From Firm-04 sp964392175 (GTDB lineage Bacteria; Bacillota; Clostridia; Oscillospirales; Ruminococcaceae): DNA of 18,697 nucleotides. Below the pieces are notes generated by a model that was not told the DNA's origin, searched no databases, and saw only the letters and a list, made by a program, of their open reading frames with translations. Below are positions 1 to 7,694 of the stretch, one piece after another (the stretch's first letter is position 1; each line of letters begins with the position of its first letter). The position numbers and the translations under genes were made by a program. The stretch spans positions 1 through 18,697 of the forward strand of contig CAYMOJ010000033.1 in assembly GCA_964392175.1 (NCBI GenBank), read 5' to 3'.

Positions 1-34
1 ACAAACAACAATATAGGGACTTGCGGTGAACTAT

Positions 35-1609
35 TTAATCTAAAGGTTTCATCGTGGGGAACAACAATACATCGCGAATGGACTGGCTGTTGGTGAGCAA
101 CATCACCAAGCGGTCAATGCCGTAGCCAATGCCACCTGTGGGAGGCATACCGATCTCCAAGGCATTCATAAAGTCCTCATCAATATGATTGGCTTCTTCA
201 TCACCCTGTTTAATCAGTGCTTCCTGTGCCTCAAAACGCTTGCGCTGATCAATTGGGTCATTCAGCTCAGAATAGGCATTGCACATTTCGCGTCCGGTGA
301 TGAATAATTCAAAGCGTTCAACATAATCGGGCATATCAGGCTTGCGCTTGGTCAACGGAGAAATCTCAACGGGGTGATCCATTACGAAGGTGGGCTGCAC
401 CAAATGTTCCTCTACATACTCCTCAAAGAACAGATTGAGGATATCGCCCTTTTCGTGACGTGCCTCGTAGTGGATTCCGCGCTCATCTGCAAGCTTTTTG
501 GCAGCTGCCGTGTCAGGAATCTCGTTGAAATCCACGTCTGCGTACTGTTTTACCGCATCGATCATGGTGATGCGCGCAAAAGGCTTGCCCAAATCGATCA
601 TCTCATCGCCGTATGGGACACAGGTAGTGCCACAAACGGTTTGCGCTACATGACGGAACATATTCTCCGTGAGATCCATCATGCCGTAGTAGTCGGTGTA
701 TGCCTGATACAACTCCATCAGCGTAAACTCAGGGTTGTGTCTGGTATCAACGCCTTCATTGCGGAAGACTCTGCCGATCTCATAGACCTTTTCCAAACCG
801 CCTACGATTAATCGCTTGAGGTACAATTCCAGAGAAATACGCAATTTTACATCCTCATTGAGGGCATTATAGTGGGTCTCAAAAGGTCTTGCTGCTGCGC
901 CACCTGCGTTGGAGACGAGCATGGGCGTTTCAACCTCCAGGAAGCCTTGTGCATCTAAAAAGCTACGGATAGTAGCCAAAATTTTGCTGCGCTTGATAAA
1001 GGTATCGCGTACGTCTTCGTTCATGATGAGATCAAGATAACGCTGACGGTAGCGCGCGTCACGGTCAGTAAGACCGTGGAATTTTTCGGGCAGTGGCTTC
1101 AAGGACTTTGAGAGTAGGGTCACTTCGGTGGCATGAACGGAAAGCTCACCGGTACGCGTGCGGAACAAGCAGCCCGTCACACCGATGATATCGCCAAGAT
1201 CCCACTTGCGGAAGTTTGCAAAGTTCTCCTCGCCGATATCATTCATGCGGACATAGACTTGGATTCTGCCCTCGCGGTCGCGCAGGTCGATAAAGTTTGC
1301 CTTACCCATTTTGCGCCAGTTCATGATTCTGCCGGCAAGCGTGACGGAAAACTGTTGTTGCAGTGTTTCAAAAGCGGTTTTTCTCGCTTCATTTTCAACA
1401 TCCTCGCCGTACTGTGCATTGAGTTTGGCTTCTGCGTCCTCAAACTTTGCACGCGCAGCTGCGGTGGAATCTGTTACACCAAAGCGTGTGATTTGAAACG
1501 GGTCACGACCGTCCTGTTGCATCTCACAGAGCTTTTCCAGACGGATTCTGCGAAATTCGGAAGGGTCGATACTCTGTTGTTCATTCTGATTATGCAACGT
1601 CTGTTCCAT
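35..1609 (-). CDS. lysS: Lysine--tRNA ligase (class II lysyl-tRNA synthetase)
   Basis: This enzyme charges tRNA-Lys with lysine using ATP, as a cytoplasmic homodimer. The 524-residue protein has an N-terminal OB-fold anticodon-binding domain (about residues 88-165, starting near SVTLAGRI) followed by the class II catalytic core. Motif 2 is visible as FRNEGVDTRHNPEF (282-295) and motif 3 as GGIGYGIDRL (492-501), followed by the usual C-terminal end RDVLLFPTMKP. Residues about 45-88, just before the OB fold, form a charged, helix-like stretch that looks longer than in many LysS proteins. I chose the ATG at 1609, which has AAAGGAG at 1623-1629, although the 13-nt spacing is long. A TTG at 1648 that overlaps the greA stop would add 13 residues with no family likeness. 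The gene is the last visible one of carB-greA-lysS. Identity is certain; the start is less so. Confidence 0.96.
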   Translation of the reverse strand: MEQTLHNQNEQQSIDPSEFRRIRLEKLCEMQQDGRDPFQITRFGVTDSTAAARAKFEDAEAKLNAQYGEDVENEARKTAFETLQQQFSVTLAGRIMNWRKMGKANFIDLRDREGRIQVYVRMNDIGEENFANFRKWDLGDIIGVTGCLFRTRTGELSVHATEVTLLSKSLKPLPEKFHGLTDRDARYRQRYLDLIMNEDVRDTFIKRSKILATIRSFLDAQGFLEVETPMLVSNAGGAAARPFETHYNALNEDVKLRISLELYLKRLIVGGLEKVYEIGRVFRNEGVDTRHNPEFTLMELYQAYTDYYGMMDLTENMFRHVAQTVCGTTCVPYGDEMIDLGKPFARITMIDAVKQYADVDFNEIPDTAAAKKLADERGIHYEARHEKGDILNLFFEEYVEEHLVQPTFVMDHPVEISPLTKRKPDMPDYVERFELFITGREMCNAYSELNDPIDQRKRFEAQEALIKQGDEEANHIDEDFMNALEIGMPPTGGIGYGIDRLVMLLTNSQSIRDVLLFPTMKPLD

Positions 1610-1622
1610 AACAGGGGGGATT

Positions 1623-1629
1623 CTCCTTT
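1623..1629 (-). promoter_or_regulatory. Shine-Dalgarno of lysS, deciding the start
   Basis: AAAGGAG lies 13 nt before the ATG at 1609 and downstream of the greA stop codon (1645-1647). It favours the ATG over the TTG at 1648, which overlaps the greA stop and has only a weak AGAGGG upstream. The spacing is longer than the usual 5-10 nt, so the choice remains open. Confidence 0.55.
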
Positions 1630-1644
1630 CATGGTAAGGCGCAA

Positions 1645-2142
1645 TCAACCGATTTCGCCCTCTGAAATTTCCAAAACGGTAAAGGTCAGCATACCTGCGG
1701 GGGCTTCAACCATAAAGCGGTCGCCGACGCGTTTTTTCATGGCTGCTTTGCCGATGGGTGATTCATCGGAGATTTTCCCCAAAGCATAGTCGGATTCTGA
1801 ACGGCTAACGATCTTCAGGCGCTCGATTTTTTCAGGGGCATTGCCGAATGCCTCACGCTTCAGGGTAACAATTGAACCGTTACCGACCTCATCGACCGAA
1901 ACGTTCTGAATGATCTGCGCGTGCGCAAGGGTATATTCCAGCTCAGCAATTTCCGTTTCCAAACGCGCCTGTTCGTTTCTTGCCTCATCGTACTCGGCAT
2001 TTTCGGAAAGGTCACCGTAGCTTCTGGCTTCTGCCAACTGATCTGCGACCTCCTGACGGCGTGTGCCGACCAGGTAAGCCAGTTCTTTTTGCAGCGCTTC
2101 ATAATGCGCTTGCGACATTTGCTCCATATGCTCATGCGCCAT
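1645..2142 (-). CDS. greA: Transcription elongation factor GreA
   Basis: GreA enters the secondary channel of backtracked RNA polymerase and stimulates cleavage of the extruded RNA 3' end, restarting stalled complexes. The 165-residue protein is of usual length. The N-terminal antiparallel coiled coil (about 10-80) carries the acidic tip in SYGDLSENAEYDEAR, with D44 and E47 matching the catalytic Asp/Glu of the family (E. coli D41 and E44). The C-terminal FKBP-like domain includes ISDESPIGKAAM (124-135). The ATG at 2142 has GGAGGA at 2151-2156, 8 nt upstream. An ATG at codon 6 or 9 is closer to some family starts but lacks such a site. The gene follows carB by 36 nt and precedes lysS; a greA-lysS pair is common in Firmicutes. 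It is probably expressed from the carB promoter. Confidence 0.96.
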   Translation of the reverse strand: MAHEHMEQMSQAHYEALQKELAYLVGTRRQEVADQLAEARSYGDLSENAEYDEARNEQARLETEIAELEYTLAHAQIIQNVSVDEVGNGSIVTLKREAFGNAPEKIERLKIVSRSESDYALGKISDESPIGKAAMKKRVGDRFMVEAPAGMLTFTVLEISEGEIG

Positions 2143-2178
2143 GGGAAAAATCCTCCGTTTCGCGTAATATATGTGTAA

Positions 2179-5100
2179 TCAATCGGTAATCTCGCGATGG
2201 AATGCCTGCAAGGACTTTACGCTGAGCGCAGATGACTGAGAGCGAATGGCACGGATGCCTTCTGCGCTTGCCTTTGCGGCAGCCATTGTGGTGATATAGG
2301 GAATGCGATATTTGATCGCTGCCTTACGGATATAGCTGTCATCGTGAATACTATTCATGCCGGCTGGCGTATTAATGATCAGATCCAGCTTACCGTTGGT
2401 CATCGCATCAGTGATGTTGGGGCGACCTTCATACAACTTATTGATCTTTTCAGCAGGGATGCCATTTTCGCTGAGCATTGCATAGGTATTGCCAGTTGCA
2501 ACGATCCGGAAGCCCAGCTCATGGAATTGTCTTGCGATTTCAACCAATTCGCCCTTATCTCGATCACAAACAGAGAGCAGCACAGTACCGCCCACGGGCA
2601 AACGGGTCTGGGTGGCCTCTTGCGCTTTATAATACGCCTCACCAAAATCGGCAGAAAGACCAAGCACTTCACCGGTAGAACGCATCTCAGGGCCAAGAAC
2701 AGGGTCTACCTCTTGGAACATATTGAAGGGGAACACTGCTTCTTTGACACCATGGTGGGGAATCTTACGGTCATGCAACGCAGGCACCGGAGAGGGCTTG
2801 CCGGTCAGGTGCGAGGTCATAATCTCGGTAGCAATTCGCACCATATTGATGGCGCATACTTTGGATACCAACGGCACAGTACGAGATGCACGAGGGTTCG
2901 CCTCCAGCACATACACCACATCGTCCTCAATAGCGTACTGCATATTCATCAAGCCACAAACACCCATCTCGACAGCAATCTTACGAGTATACTCCTTGAT
3001 GGTGTTGACCTGCTTCTCGGTCAAATTCAGCGAAGGCAGTATGCAGGCAGAATCGCCGGAGTGAACACCAGCCAGCTCGATATGCTCCATAACAGCGGGT
3101 ACAAAGCAGTTGGTGCCGTCGGAGATGGCATCTGCCTCACACTCAGTGGCATGACCGAGGAAACGGTCAATCAGGATGGGTCTGTCGGGTGTTACACCAA
3201 CGGCTGCCGCCATGTACACGCGCATCATTTCGTCGTTGTGCACGATCTCCATGCCTCTACCGCCCAGCACATAGGAGGGACGCACCATTACGGGGTAGCC
3301 GATATGGTTTGCGATCTTCAACGCATCATCAATGGTAACTGCCATACCGGATTCAGGCATCGGAATGCCCAAACGATCCATCATTGCACGGAAGTGGTCG
3401 CGGTCTTCGGCAAGGTCGATGGTTTCGGGGGAAGTGCCCAAAATGGTCACGCCATTCTTCTTGAGGTCGGCAGCGAGATTCAGCGGTGTTTGACCGCCAA
3501 ACTGTGCGATCACGCCCACGGGCTTTTCCTTTTCATAGATCGCCAGCACATCTTCCATTGTCAGTGGCTCAAAGTACAGCTTATCGGAGGTATCGTAGTC
3601 GGTTGAAACGGTTTCGGGGTTGCAGTTTACGATGATCGTTTCAAAGCCCATCTCTTTCAGAGCCAGTGCTGCATGAACGCAGCAATAATCAAACTCAATA
3701 CCCTGACCAATTCGGTTGGGGCCACCTCCCAGGATCATGATCTTGGGACGGTCGTGATTGCAGGGGCTTTCGTCCTTTGTGATGTGGTAAGAGGAGTAGT
3801 AATAGGCAGCGTCTTTGGTGCTACTGACATGAATGCCCTCCCACGCTTCGCGGATACCTGCGTCGTAGCGTGCCTGACGGATATCCTGCTCAGGCACCTC
3901 CAAAATCTGACCGAGGTAACGGTCGGAGAAACCATCCAGCTTTGCCTGCCGCAAAGCAGAAGCATTGGGCACTTTGCCCTTAAAGCGCAGCAGATCTTCC
4001 TCTTCCTCTACCAGTTCCAGCATCTGCTCCAAAAACCAGTGCTTGATCTTCGTCAGCTGGTAAAGCTCCTCAACGGTTGCACCTTTGCGCAGTGCTTCAT
4101 ACATGATGAACTGGCGGTTGCTGGTAGGATACACCAGCTGTGCCAACAATTCATCCTTGGTCATATCGTGATATTTGCCCACAAAGCCCAGACCGTAGCG
4201 ACCGGTTTCCAAACTGCGGATCGCTTTCTGGAATGCCTCTTTATAGGTTTTTCCAATGCTCATGACTTCGCCAACGGCGCGCATCTGCGTACCCAGCTTA
4301 TCCTCGGCACCTTTAAACTTCTCAAATGCCCAGCGTGCAAATTTGATGACAACATAATCACCACTCGGAACATACTTATCCAAAGTTCCGTACTTGCCGC
4401 ACTCGATCTCATCCAGAGAAAGCCCTGTTGCGAGCATTGCAGAAACCAGCGCGATGGGGAACCCGGTTGCCTTGGAAGCAAGTGCAGAGGAACGGGAGGT
4501 ACGGGGGTTGATCTCGATAACGACCACGCGATCCGTCACGGGATCGTGGGCAAACTGACAGTTACAGCCACCGATGACTTCAATGGTCTCAACAATACGA
4601 TATGCCTGCTCTTGCAAACGCTTCTGTAACTCCTCAGAGATGGTCAGCATAGGGGCAGAGCAGAACGAGTCACCGGTATGTACGCCCAACGGGTCGATGT
4701 TTTCGATGAAGCACACGGTGATCATATTGTTCTTTGCATCACGAACGACCTCAAGCTCCAACTCTTCCCAGCCGGTAATACATTCTTCCACCAGCACTTG
4801 ACCCACAAGGCTTGCCTGCAAGCCTCTCGCGCAGACGACTTTCAACTCTTCGACATTGTATACCATGCCGCCGCCTGCACCGCCCATGGTATATGCAGGG
4901 CGCAACACCACGGGGTAGCCCAACTCGTCAGCGATGGCAAGTGCTTCCTCAACGGTATAAGCCACCTGGCTTTTTGCCATTTCCACGCCGATAGACTCCA
5001 TGGTTTTCTTAAATTCGATACGATCCTCGCCGCGCTCGATGGCATCCACCTGCACGCCGATGACTTCAACATTGTACTCTTTCAGTACACCTGCCTGCTC

Positions 5101-5406
5101 CAGCTCAGAGCAGAGATTCAGACCCGATTGACCGCCCAAATTCGGCAGCAGAGCATCAGGACGCTCCTGCTTGATGATCTGGGTCAGACGCTCACAGTTC
5201 AGTGGCTCAATGTAGGTGACATCTGCCACATCGGGGTCTGTCATGATGGTTGCGGGGTTCGAGTTCACTAGTACGATCTCATATCCCAAATGGCGCAGTG
5301 CTTTGCAAGCTTGCGTACCGGAATAGTCGAATTCGCACGCCTGTCCGATGATAATCGGGCCGGAACCGATGATCATGATTTTGTGAATATCATTTCTTTT
5401 TGGCAT
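2179..5406 (-). CDS. carB: Carbamoyl-phosphate synthase large subunit
   Basis: CarB makes carbamoyl phosphate from bicarbonate, ammonia and two ATP for pyrimidine and arginine synthesis; the ammonia normally comes from glutamine through the small subunit CarA. At 1075 residues it is full length. Visible parts are a first biotin-carboxylase-like N domain (IMIIGSGPIIIGQACEFDYS, 10-29) and ATP-grasp domain (RPAYTMGGAGGG, 169-180), then an oligomerisation region (about 400-550). The duplicated second half follows (IMILGGGPNRIGQGIEFDY, 556-574, and RPSYVLGGRGME further on), and last an MGS-like allosteric domain (about 940-1075), where UMP or ornithine act in known enzymes. The ATG at 5406 has GAGGTG 8 nt upstream. 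No carA or other pyr or arg gene is in the window: the upstream neighbour is hemZ, and carB has its own promoter. Confidence 0.97.
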   Translation of the reverse strand: MPKRNDIHKIMIIGSGPIIIGQACEFDYSGTQACKALRHLGYEIVLVNSNPATIMTDPDVADVTYIEPLNCERLTQIIKQERPDALLPNLGGQSGLNLCSELEQAGVLKEYNVEVIGVQVDAIERGEDRIEFKKTMESIGVEMAKSQVAYTVEEALAIADELGYPVVLRPAYTMGGAGGGMVYNVEELKVVCARGLQASLVGQVLVEECITGWEELELEVVRDAKNNMITVCFIENIDPLGVHTGDSFCSAPMLTISEELQKRLQEQAYRIVETIEVIGGCNCQFAHDPVTDRVVVIEINPRTSRSSALASKATGFPIALVSAMLATGLSLDEIECGKYGTLDKYVPSGDYVVIKFARWAFEKFKGAEDKLGTQMRAVGEVMSIGKTYKEAFQKAIRSLETGRYGLGFVGKYHDMTKDELLAQLVYPTSNRQFIMYEALRKGATVEELYQLTKIKHWFLEQMLELVEEEEDLLRFKGKVPNASALRQAKLDGFSDRYLGQILEVPEQDIRQARYDAGIREAWEGIHVSSTKDAAYYYSSYHITKDESPCNHDRPKIMILGGGPNRIGQGIEFDYCCVHAALALKEMGFETIIVNCNPETVSTDYDTSDKLYFEPLTMEDVLAIYEKEKPVGVIAQFGGQTPLNLAADLKKNGVTILGTSPETIDLAEDRDHFRAMMDRLGIPMPESGMAVTIDDALKIANHIGYPVMVRPSYVLGGRGMEIVHNDEMMRVYMAAAVGVTPDRPILIDRFLGHATECEADAISDGTNCFVPAVMEHIELAGVHSGDSACILPSLNLTEKQVNTIKEYTRKIAVEMGVCGLMNMQYAIEDDVVYVLEANPRASRTVPLVSKVCAINMVRIATEIMTSHLTGKPSPVPALHDRKIPHHGVKEAVFPFNMFQEVDPVLGPEMRSTGEVLGLSADFGEAYYKAQEATQTRLPVGGTVLLSVCDRDKGELVEIARQFHELGFRIVATGNTYAMLSENGIPAEKINKLYEGRPNITDAMTNGKLDLIINTPAGMNSIHDDSYIRKAAIKYRIPYITTMAAAKASAEGIRAIRSQSSALSVKSLQAFHREITD

Positions 5407-5434
5407 AGCGCAAACACCTCACTTCTAAACATAT

Positions 5435-5464
5435 ATTATAGCACAAACCGCCTGCACATTGCAA
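5435..5464 (-). promoter_or_regulatory. Sigma-A-type promoter of carB-greA-lysS
   Basis: On the minus strand a perfect -10 TATAAT (5435-5440) is preceded by TGC, an extended -10. TTGCAA (5459-5464, 4 of 6 to consensus) lies 18 nt further upstream. Transcription would start near 5428 and give a leader of only about 20 nt before the carB ATG, with its GAGGTG site at 5415-5420. That is too short for a PyrR-type attenuator or a riboswitch, so regulation would have to act at initiation. Inverted repeats overlap and flank the -35 (see findings). Confidence 0.75.
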
Positions 5465-5562
5465 GCGATTTCTGCAATTTTTTGAAAATTGGCTATTCGC
5501 ATAAATCCGCGCATAATTTGCGTACGATTTTTCAAAATACGCTAAGGCCGAAGGGCATGAAC

Positions 5563-7032
5563 TTACGCTTTGATTTGCAGAAGTGGCAGCACCAATTGGC
5601 GTTTCTGTTCCATAAGCACATCAAAGCGGTCAAGATATTCATAAGGGTATTTGCATTCGGTCAATCGTTCAATCCCCCGCGTGCCGCCGATGAGCTTCGT
5701 AGATGCCCCTGAGCCGATCCCCAAGATGGTCTGCGAATCATCCATCATCATGATATTATAGGGGCTTTCGAAGCCCGCTTTCGCATAGCCAACATTTTCC
5801 AGATTGGCAGCCATATTCTTTTGACGGTAAAGGTAATAGGGACGATATTGCGCATGACACAGACTGTTCTGCGCATATGTTACCATTTCGCCGACGGTTT
5901 GGGCATCGGGCATAGGCAGTGTGCGATAGAAATCCGCGGCTTTTTTCAACGAAAGGCAATGTACGGTAATGCTTGCAGGTTCCAAAGAGATTGCCCGATC
6001 CACGCTTGCGCGGAAATCCGCCAAAGTATCACAGGGCAACCCTGCAATCAAATCCATGTTGATGTTTGCAAAGCCCATCTTCTTTGCCAGCAGATAGGCA
6101 TCTGCCGCATCCTGTGCCGAATGTGGTCTGCCGGCCGCCTGCAAAACAGCATCGTGAAAGCTTTGCGGATTCACTGAAATGCGCGTCACATTAAAATCCC
6201 GTAGCACCTGTAGTTTTTCGCCGGTGATGGTATCGGGGCGACCGGCTTCTACGGTAAATTCACGCAAGGGCACTGCATTGGGCGTGATAAGCTTCTCCTG
6301 CAAGGCATTCAGTAGGCGATGCAAGTCAGTTGACTCCAGTACGGTAGGTGTACCACCGCCAATATACAGCGTATCCACAACAAGATCTGCTTGCTGCAAA
6401 AGCTCTGCGACAATATTGATTTCTTGCAGCAGTGCATCCATATATTGTGGCAGCAGTTTGTGCATCTGTGCTACAGAATGACTGACAAATGAACAATATC
6501 GACAGCGCGTGGGACAAAATGGGATAGAAACATAAATGCCAACTGCCTTTTTCGGGGTTTGTTGAAAAATGGGCTGCTGTACGGTCAAAATCTGTTCTGC
6601 AAGCGCGATCTTTTCTTCACTGACCTGCCACACATCGCGGAAATGTTCTTTTGCTTTTGCAAGGCTGCCCATGCGATCTGCCGAGCGTCGCAGCAAATTC
6701 ACGGGGCGAATGCCTGTAAGCATTCCCCACGGAGGACGCAACCCTGTCAGATCGCAAAGCTGCGGATATAGCAAAATGCTCAGCTCCTTATCCAGAGCAT
6801 TGCCCTGTACAGCGGAGCAATCTGCTTCATCCATGCGCTGCTGCGTGCCGATTTTTGTACGGCATACAAGATGCATGGTACCATTTGCGTTTTCGGTAAT
6901 CACCGCTGAAATATAATCTCCCGTAGGCAGATCTACCACAGTGGAAAATGCAAACTTTTGTGCAGGTACAAACAGCTTGAGCAACGCTTCCATTTCATAG
7001 GTACGGGTATGCCCGTAAGTGTGAATGGTCAT
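5563..7032 (-). CDS. hemZ: HemZ-type radical SAM protein (putative oxygen-independent coproporphyrinogen III oxidase)
   Basis: This is a 489-residue radical SAM protein of the HemN/HemZ group. The [4Fe-4S]-binding CX3CX2C motif is CPTRCRYC, with C173, C177 and C180, preceded by GIYVSIPF. A SAM-binding GGGTPT sits at 225-230, and the C-terminal part has LGIGSGAS typical of HemN-like proteins. About 165 residues precede the radical SAM core, as in HemZ rather than the shorter HemW. Known family members convert coproporphyrinogen III to protoporphyrinogen IX anaerobically. The ATG at 7032 overlaps the stop of the MBL hydrolase gene (ATGA), and I see no clear Shine-Dalgarno, so translation is probably coupled. 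It closes the recJ-rel unit. No other haem gene is in the window, so the substrate is not shown by context. Confidence 0.85.
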   Translation of the reverse strand: MTIHTYGHTRTYEMEALLKLFVPAQKFAFSTVVDLPTGDYISAVITENANGTMHLVCRTKIGTQQRMDEADCSAVQGNALDKELSILLYPQLCDLTGLRPPWGMLTGIRPVNLLRRSADRMGSLAKAKEHFRDVWQVSEEKIALAEQILTVQQPIFQQTPKKAVGIYVSIPFCPTRCRYCSFVSHSVAQMHKLLPQYMDALLQEINIVAELLQQADLVVDTLYIGGGTPTVLESTDLHRLLNALQEKLITPNAVPLREFTVEAGRPDTITGEKLQVLRDFNVTRISVNPQSFHDAVLQAAGRPHSAQDAADAYLLAKKMGFANINMDLIAGLPCDTLADFRASVDRAISLEPASITVHCLSLKKAADFYRTLPMPDAQTVGEMVTYAQNSLCHAQYRPYYLYRQKNMAANLENVGYAKAGFESPYNIMMMDDSQTILGIGSGASTKLIGGTRGIERLTECKYPYEYLDRFDVLMEQKRQLVLPLLQIKA

Positions 7033-7676
7033 CTTTTCGGCTTCGCGGGTTGCAAATAGGGGCTATATGCCTTCTCGCGGGCAAGCGTGGTATTGGCATA
7101 GTGTCCGCAGTAAATGGTGTAATTGCCCTCTAATTCACCCAGGCGGTGCAAAGATGCACGCATATCCTTCAAGTTGCCACCGTGAAAATCTACCCTGCCA
7201 ACGGCATCGCGGAACAGCGTATCGCCCGTAAAAAGCTTATCGCCCAACATATAGCACACACTACCGGGGGAATGCCCGGGGGTATGCAACACAGTCAATT
7301 GCAGTTCATCGCTGAAGACCAGCACATCGCCTTCCTGCACGGTGTTGCAGATCACGATATTTTGATACTCAGGAATTCTGCCAAGATAATCGGCAAGGCT
7401 TAGCTGCACAGAATGCAGCAGTGGCTCATCTAACTGATGCAAATACAACGGCACCTGATAAGTATCCATGACCGCCGATGCAGCGCCAAAGTGATCAAAA
7501 TGGGCATGGGTCAGCAATACTGCTTGCACCTGAAGCTGCTTCTCCTTGAGAAATGCCAGCAGATGTTCTTTTTCTGCACCGGGATCAATGACCACCGCAT
7601 TGTCCTTCTCATCCACAACGATGTGGCAGTTTGCCTCCAATTCGCCCAGCGGCATGGTAATGACTTCAATACTCAC
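7029..7676 (-). CDS. MBL-fold metallohydrolase (glyoxalase II-like)
   Basis: This is a cytoplasmic metallo-beta-lactamase-fold hydrolase of 215 residues, the size of the short glyoxalase II-like group found beside rel in many Firmicutes. The metal-binding set is complete: THAHFDH (56-62, giving H57, H59, D61 and H62), H135 in HTPGHSPGS, D152 in FTGDTLF and H192 in CGHY. The family cleaves thioesters or related substrates with two metal ions; the physiological substrate is not shown by the sequence. I chose the GTG at 7676, which has AAAGGAG at 7688-7694 (11-nt spacing). It gives an N-terminus (MSIEVITMPLGELEANCHIV) like those of relatives. The alternative ATG at 7697 overlaps the rel stop (ATGA) and adds seven residues. 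The stop overlaps the hemZ start. Confidence 0.9.
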   Translation of the reverse strand: MSIEVITMPLGELEANCHIVVDEKDNAVVIDPGAEKEHLLAFLKEKQLQVQAVLLTHAHFDHFGAASAVMDTYQVPLYLHQLDEPLLHSVQLSLADYLGRIPEYQNIVICNTVQEGDVLVFSDELQLTVLHTPGHSPGSVCYMLGDKLFTGDTLFRDAVGRVDFHGGNLKDMRASLHRLGELEGNYTIYCGHYANTTLAREKAYSPYLQPAKPKR

Positions 7677-7687
7677 GGTAACAAAAA

Positions 7688-7694
7688 CTCCTTT
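7688..7694 (-). promoter_or_regulatory. Shine-Dalgarno of the MBL hydrolase gene
   Basis: AAAGGAG straddles the end of rel and lies 11 nt before the GTG at 7676. It sits downstream of the in-frame ATG at 7697, so it can only serve the GTG. The ATG could instead be used by termination-reinitiation at the ATGA overlap. Confidence 0.55.

Noticed and set aside
1..34. Terminator after lysS
   Set aside because: The 34 bases available show no stem-loop; it must lie outside the window or transcription continues.
2344..3606. A 420-codon plus-strand open frame opposite carB
   Set aside because: carB is full length and conserved across this stretch; the antisense translation is His/Thr-rich and shows no family motif or ribosome site worth noting.
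5407..5562. Terminator after hemZ or a pyrimidine attenuator before carB
   Set aside because: I found no stem followed by a U tract in this gap in the minus-strand sense, and the carB leader after the likely start site is only about 20 nt.
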